64,000 nucleotides of DNA from Metabacillus idriensis (GTDB lineage: Bacteria; Bacillota; Bacilli; Bacillales; Bacillaceae). The stretch's first letter is position 1. Every line of letters begins with the position of its first letter. The position numbers were made by a program, and so were the translations under genes. Location of the stretch: the NCBI RefSeq assembly GCF_009674765.1, contig NZ_WKKF01000007.1, positions 1 through 64,000 on the forward strand. The letters are read 5' to 3'. This document shows, in pieces, positions 61,280 to 64,000 of the stretch. The notes under the pieces are model-generated. The model was given only the letters and a program-made list of their open reading frames with translations, was not told the origin of the DNA and searched no databases.

Positions 61280-62386
61280 GTGATAGAAGAACAATTTGTC
61301 TGCATTGGCTGCGGCGTAAAGATTCAAACGGAAAATCCGGACGAGCTTGGTTATGCGCCTGAGAGTGCACTGCAAAAAGAAGTGATTATTTGCCAAAGGT
61401 GCTTCCGCTTAAAAAACTACAATGAAATACAAGATGTGTCCTTAACTGATGAAGATTTCTTGAAAATCCTTCATGGGATCGGCGATACAAATGCTCTTGT
61501 TGTGAAAATCGTTGATATTTTTGATTTCAACGGAAGCTGGCTGAATGGTCTTCAGCGTTTTGTTGGAGGAAATCCGATATTGCTTGTCGGAAATAAAGCG
61601 GATATACTGCCAAAATCCGTTAAGAAACAAAAATTAATCAACTGGATGAAGCGTGAAGCGAAGGAATTTGGATTGAATCCTGTTGATGTTTTTCTGATCA
61701 GTTCTGCAAGAGGTCAGGGCATTCCTGAAGTAACGGATGCGATTGAGCAATACCGCGATGGTCAGGATGTTTATGTAGTGGGCTGCACGAATGTTGGAAA
61801 GTCTACTTTTATTAACCGGATTATTAAAGAGGTATCGGGAGAAAAAGACGTTATTACGACTTCCCACTTCCCTGGTACGACTCTTGATCTAATTGAGATT
61901 CCCCTTGATGACGGATCATCATTGTATGATACACCAGGAATCATTAATCATCATCAAATGGCCCATTTCGTAGATAAAAACGACCTCAAGCTCTTGTCTC
62001 CAAAGAAGGAAGTCAAGCCAAAGGTTTTTCAATTAAATGAAATGCAGACCTTATTCTTCGGCGGCCTTGCGCGCCTGGATTATTTAAGCGGCGGAAGAAC
62101 TTCTCTGACTTGCTACGTTCCTTCCGAACTGAATATCCACCGGACAAAACAGGAAAACGCAGATGAACTGTACAAAAGACACGCAGGTGATATGCTTACG
62201 CCTCCGCGCATGGAGCAATTGGAAGAATTCCCTGAACTTACTGCGCATGAATTTACAATCAAAGAAGATAAAACAGATATTGTTTTCTCAGGACTTGGAT
62301 GGGTTACTGTAAACGAAGGAAATAAGAAAGTAACAGCATATGCCCCAAAAGGTGTAAATGTTACATTGAGACCATCATTAATCTGA
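61280..62386 (+). CDS. yqeH: Ribosome biogenesis GTPase YqeH (circularly permuted)
   Basis: The 368-residue protein has an N-terminal zinc finger (CIGCGVKIQT...CQRCFR) and a permuted GTPase in order G4 (LVGNKADIL), G5 (ISSARG), G1 (GCTNVGKSTFIN), G2 and G3 (YDTPGI). It assists 30S subunit assembly. GTG 61280 lies four bases after the yqeG stop, with SD GGGAGG inside yqeG. Confidence 0.96.
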   Translation: MIEEQFVCIGCGVKIQTENPDELGYAPESALQKEVIICQRCFRLKNYNEIQDVSLTDEDFLKILHGIGDTNALVVKIVDIFDFNGSWLNGLQRFVGGNPILLVGNKADILPKSVKKQKLINWMKREAKEFGLNPVDVFLISSARGQGIPEVTDAIEQYRDGQDVYVVGCTNVGKSTFINRIIKEVSGEKDVITTSHFPGTTLDLIEIPLDDGSSLYDTPGIINHHQMAHFVDKNDLKLLSPKKEVKPKVFQLNEMQTLFFGGLARLDYLSGGRTSLTCYVPSELNIHRTKQENADELYKRHAGDMLTPPRMEQLEEFPELTAHEFTIKEDKTDIVFSGLGWVTVNEGNKKVTAYAPKGVNVTLRPSLI

Positions 62387-62401
62387 TTGGGAGAGACTTT
62401 C

Positions 62402-63244
62402 ATGAATAGAGTATATGGACTGATTGGCTGTCCTGTCGGGCATTCCATGTCACCGCTTATACACAATGATGCTTTTTTGCAAAAAGAGCTAAAAGCTTCC
62501 TATCATGCATTTCATGTTGAAAAAGATGATTTGCAGACTGCGATAGCAGGAATGAAGGCTTTAGGAATAGCCGGCTTTAATGTGACCATTCCGCATAAGG
62601 TTTCCATAATCCCGTATTTAGACAAGCTTGATAAAAGTGCTGAATTGCTGGGAGCGGTTAATACGGTCCTTAATAAAGATGGCTGTCTTATTGGGTATAA
62701 TACAGATGGGCAGGGTTATCTGCAGTCTTTAAAACATCTTTTGAACAAACCTCTGCACGAGCAGAGGTATTTAATTATTGGCGCCGGAGGGGCTGCAAGA
62801 GCGATTTATTTCACTCTTGCTGCAGAAGGCTGCGAAAGAATCGATCTTGCCAATAGGACACTTGCCAAAGCAGAACAGCTTATGAATGTATGTCCTGCAC
62901 CAAGTGCCGGTAGGGTTCTCTCACTGAGCGAGTCAGAACAGAGACTTTCAGACTATGATGTCATCATTCAGACAACTGCGATCGGGATGCACCCGAATAC
63001 TGAACAGAAGCCATTTGAGCTGACAAATCTAAAAAAAGGCTCGATTGTGAGTGACATCGTCTACAATCCGGTGAAGACAGCTCTATTAAAGGAAGCGGAA
63101 ATGGCCGGAGCCCAAACCTTGAATGGAGTTGGAATGTTTGTCCATCAGGCAGCTCTTTCCTTTGAAATATGGACCGGTGAAAAGCCGAATACAGCAAGAA
63201 TGAGTAAATTAGTTTACGAACAATTAGGAGGATTTACATGTTAA
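62402..63244 (+). CDS. aroE: Shikimate dehydrogenase
   Basis: The 280-residue enzyme has GCPVGHSMSPLIHN near 8, FNVTIPHKV (catalytic Lys) near 60, GYNTDGQGY near 100 and the NADP loop IIGAGGAARAI near 128. It reduces 3-dehydroshikimate in aromatic amino acid synthesis. ATG 62402 follows TTGGGAGAGAC. An earlier in-frame ATG at 62387 overlaps that SD. It overlaps yhbY by seven bases. Confidence 0.97.
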   Translation: MNRVYGLIGCPVGHSMSPLIHNDAFLQKELKASYHAFHVEKDDLQTAIAGMKALGIAGFNVTIPHKVSIIPYLDKLDKSAELLGAVNTVLNKDGCLIGYNTDGQGYLQSLKHLLNKPLHEQRYLIIGAGGAARAIYFTLAAEGCERIDLANRTLAKAEQLMNVCPAPSAGRVLSLSESEQRLSDYDVIIQTTAIGMHPNTEQKPFELTNLKKGSIVSDIVYNPVKTALLKEAEMAGAQTLNGVGMFVHQAALSFEIWTGEKPNTARMSKLVYEQLGGFTC

Positions 63245-63531
63245 CTGGTAAACAAAAACGTTTTTTACGTTCAGAAGCACATCATTTAAACCCGATTTTC
63301 CAAGTGGGCAAAGGCGGGGTAAATGAAAATATGATCCAGCAGATTGCTGATGTACTTGAAGTCAGAGAATTGATCAAGGTCAGTATTCTTCAGAACTGTG
63401 AAGAGGATCGCGATTCAGTAGCAGCAGCACTGTCAAAAGGAGCAAAAGCCGAGCTTGTTCAAGTAATCGGCAACACGATCGTGTTATATAAAGAATCAAA
63501 AGAAAATAAACAGCTTAAACTGCCTAGATAA
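63238..63531 (+). CDS. yhbY: CRM-domain RNA-binding protein YhbY (YqeI)
   Basis: The 97-residue protein is a single CRM domain ([31 protein letters not shown]). It binds pre-50S particles in other bacteria. It starts inside the aroE stop region after TAGGAGG, so it is translationally coupled. Confidence 0.95.
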   Translation: MLTGKQKRFLRSEAHHLNPIFQVGKGGVNENMIQQIADVLEVRELIKVSILQNCEEDRDSVAAALSKGAKAELVQVIGNTIVLYKESKENKQLKLPR

Positions 63532-63548
63532 ATGGAGAGGTTGCGAAG

Positions 63549-64000
63549 ATGAGGAAAATCGGAATATTTGGAGGCACATTTGATCCTCCTCATTTTGGAC
63601 ATTTATTAATGGCAAGTGAAGTATTGCATTCTCTTCATCTTCATGAAATTTGGTTTATGCCAAACCAAAATCCGCCCCATAAGGACAGCGATGACACAAC
63701 GGACAGCATACACAGGCTACACATGCTTCAGCTATGTACAGAAAAGCGGCCAGGATTTAAGGTTCAGAGCATTGAATTTGAGAGAAATGGCCCTTCGTAC
63801 ACCTACGATACAATTATTTTGCTGAAAAACCAATTTCCAGACTGCACGTTTTACTTTATTATTGGAGCAGACATGATTGAATTTCTGCCTAAATGGCATA
63901 AAATTGATCAGCTGATTGAACTAGTTCAATTTGTAGGCGTTAAACGTGCAGGCTTTGAATCAGATACAGAATATCCAGTCATTGAAGTCGATGCGCCACT
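63549..64000 (+). CDS. nadD: Nicotinate-nucleotide adenylyltransferase NadD (partial)
   Basis: About 150 residues are visible before the window ends. The N-terminus [15 protein letters not shown] carries the nucleotidyltransferase GxFDPxHxGH motif, and MPNQNPPHK and [14 protein letters not shown] follow. It adenylates nicotinate mononucleotide in NAD synthesis. ATG 63549 follows GGAGAGG. The frame is open to base 64000. The missing part should be about 40 residues. Confidence 0.95.
   Translation, partial: MRKIGIFGGTFDPPHFGHLLMASEVLHSLHLHEIWFMPNQNPPHKDSDDTTDSIHRLHMLQLCTEKRPGFKVQSIEFERNGPSYTYDTIILLKNQFPDCTFYFIIGADMIEFLPKWHKIDQLIELVQFVGVKRAGFESDTEYPVIEVDAP

Overview
The window is a stretch of core chromosome from an endospore-forming member of the Bacillaceae, most likely Bacillus sensu lato (Metabacillus-like). 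It has low-to-moderate G+C, strong Shine-Dalgarno sites, many TTG/GTG starts and T-box leaders. It also carries sporulation genes (safA, a coxA-like gene, bofC, spoVB, sigK, sda). Gene order follows the B. subtilis safA-to-nadD arc almost gene for gene. The species call is inference.

Layout. 1-0.8 kb: decayed IS200/IS605-type tnpB. 0.9-4.8 kb: spore genes safA, coxA-like lipoprotein, bofC. 5.0-9.4 kb: ruvA-ruvB-DUF2905-queA-tgt-yajC. 9.4-12.6 kb: membrane genes including spoVB, then comN. 12.7-21.4 kb: secDF, lapA-like, recJ, apt, relA, dtd. 21.6-28.4 kb: SH3b/amidase cell-wall enzyme, T-box-controlled hisS-aspS, 6S RNA, tcdA. 28.7-36.7 kb: rarA, YczE-like protein, cymR-iscS-mnmA, TPR protein, recD2. 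36.7-43.1 kb: small genes, AI-2E-family protein, T-box-controlled alaS with ireB-ruvX-DUF1292. 43.3-51.5 kb: mltG, trmR-trhP1-trhP2-udk, greA, pbpI-like, yrrS. 51.9-56.9 kb: yrzA-like, the CymR-type sulfur operon yrrT-mtnN-mccA-mccB, yrhC, a GDSL lipoprotein. 57.1-60.8 kb: uninterrupted sigK, a minus-strand cluster of tiny ORFs around yrzI, a YjcZ-like peptide, divergent pssA/psd, sda and a DnaA-box cluster. 60.8-64 kb: yqeG-yqeH-aroE-yhbY-nadD, with nadD cut by the window end.

How the genes work together. Several themes recur: tRNA charging and modification (queA, tgt, dtd, hisS, aspS, tcdA, mnmA, alaS, trmR, trhP1/2), DNA repair (ruvAB, recJ, rarA, recD2, ruvX) and sulfur metabolism. CymR (30.9 kb) probably controls the yrrT operon 21 kb away, where a 27-bp CymR-like dyad is visible. 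IscS supplies sulfur to MnmA. Sda and the adjacent DnaA boxes link replication to sporulation entry.

No wholly new defence or metabolic system is evident. The items least explained by standard annotation are the tiny-ORF yrzI cluster with duplicated terminators, two families of dispersed structured repeats (one with terminal inverted repeats), a structured udk-greA intergenic region, and several unusual translation-start arrangements.
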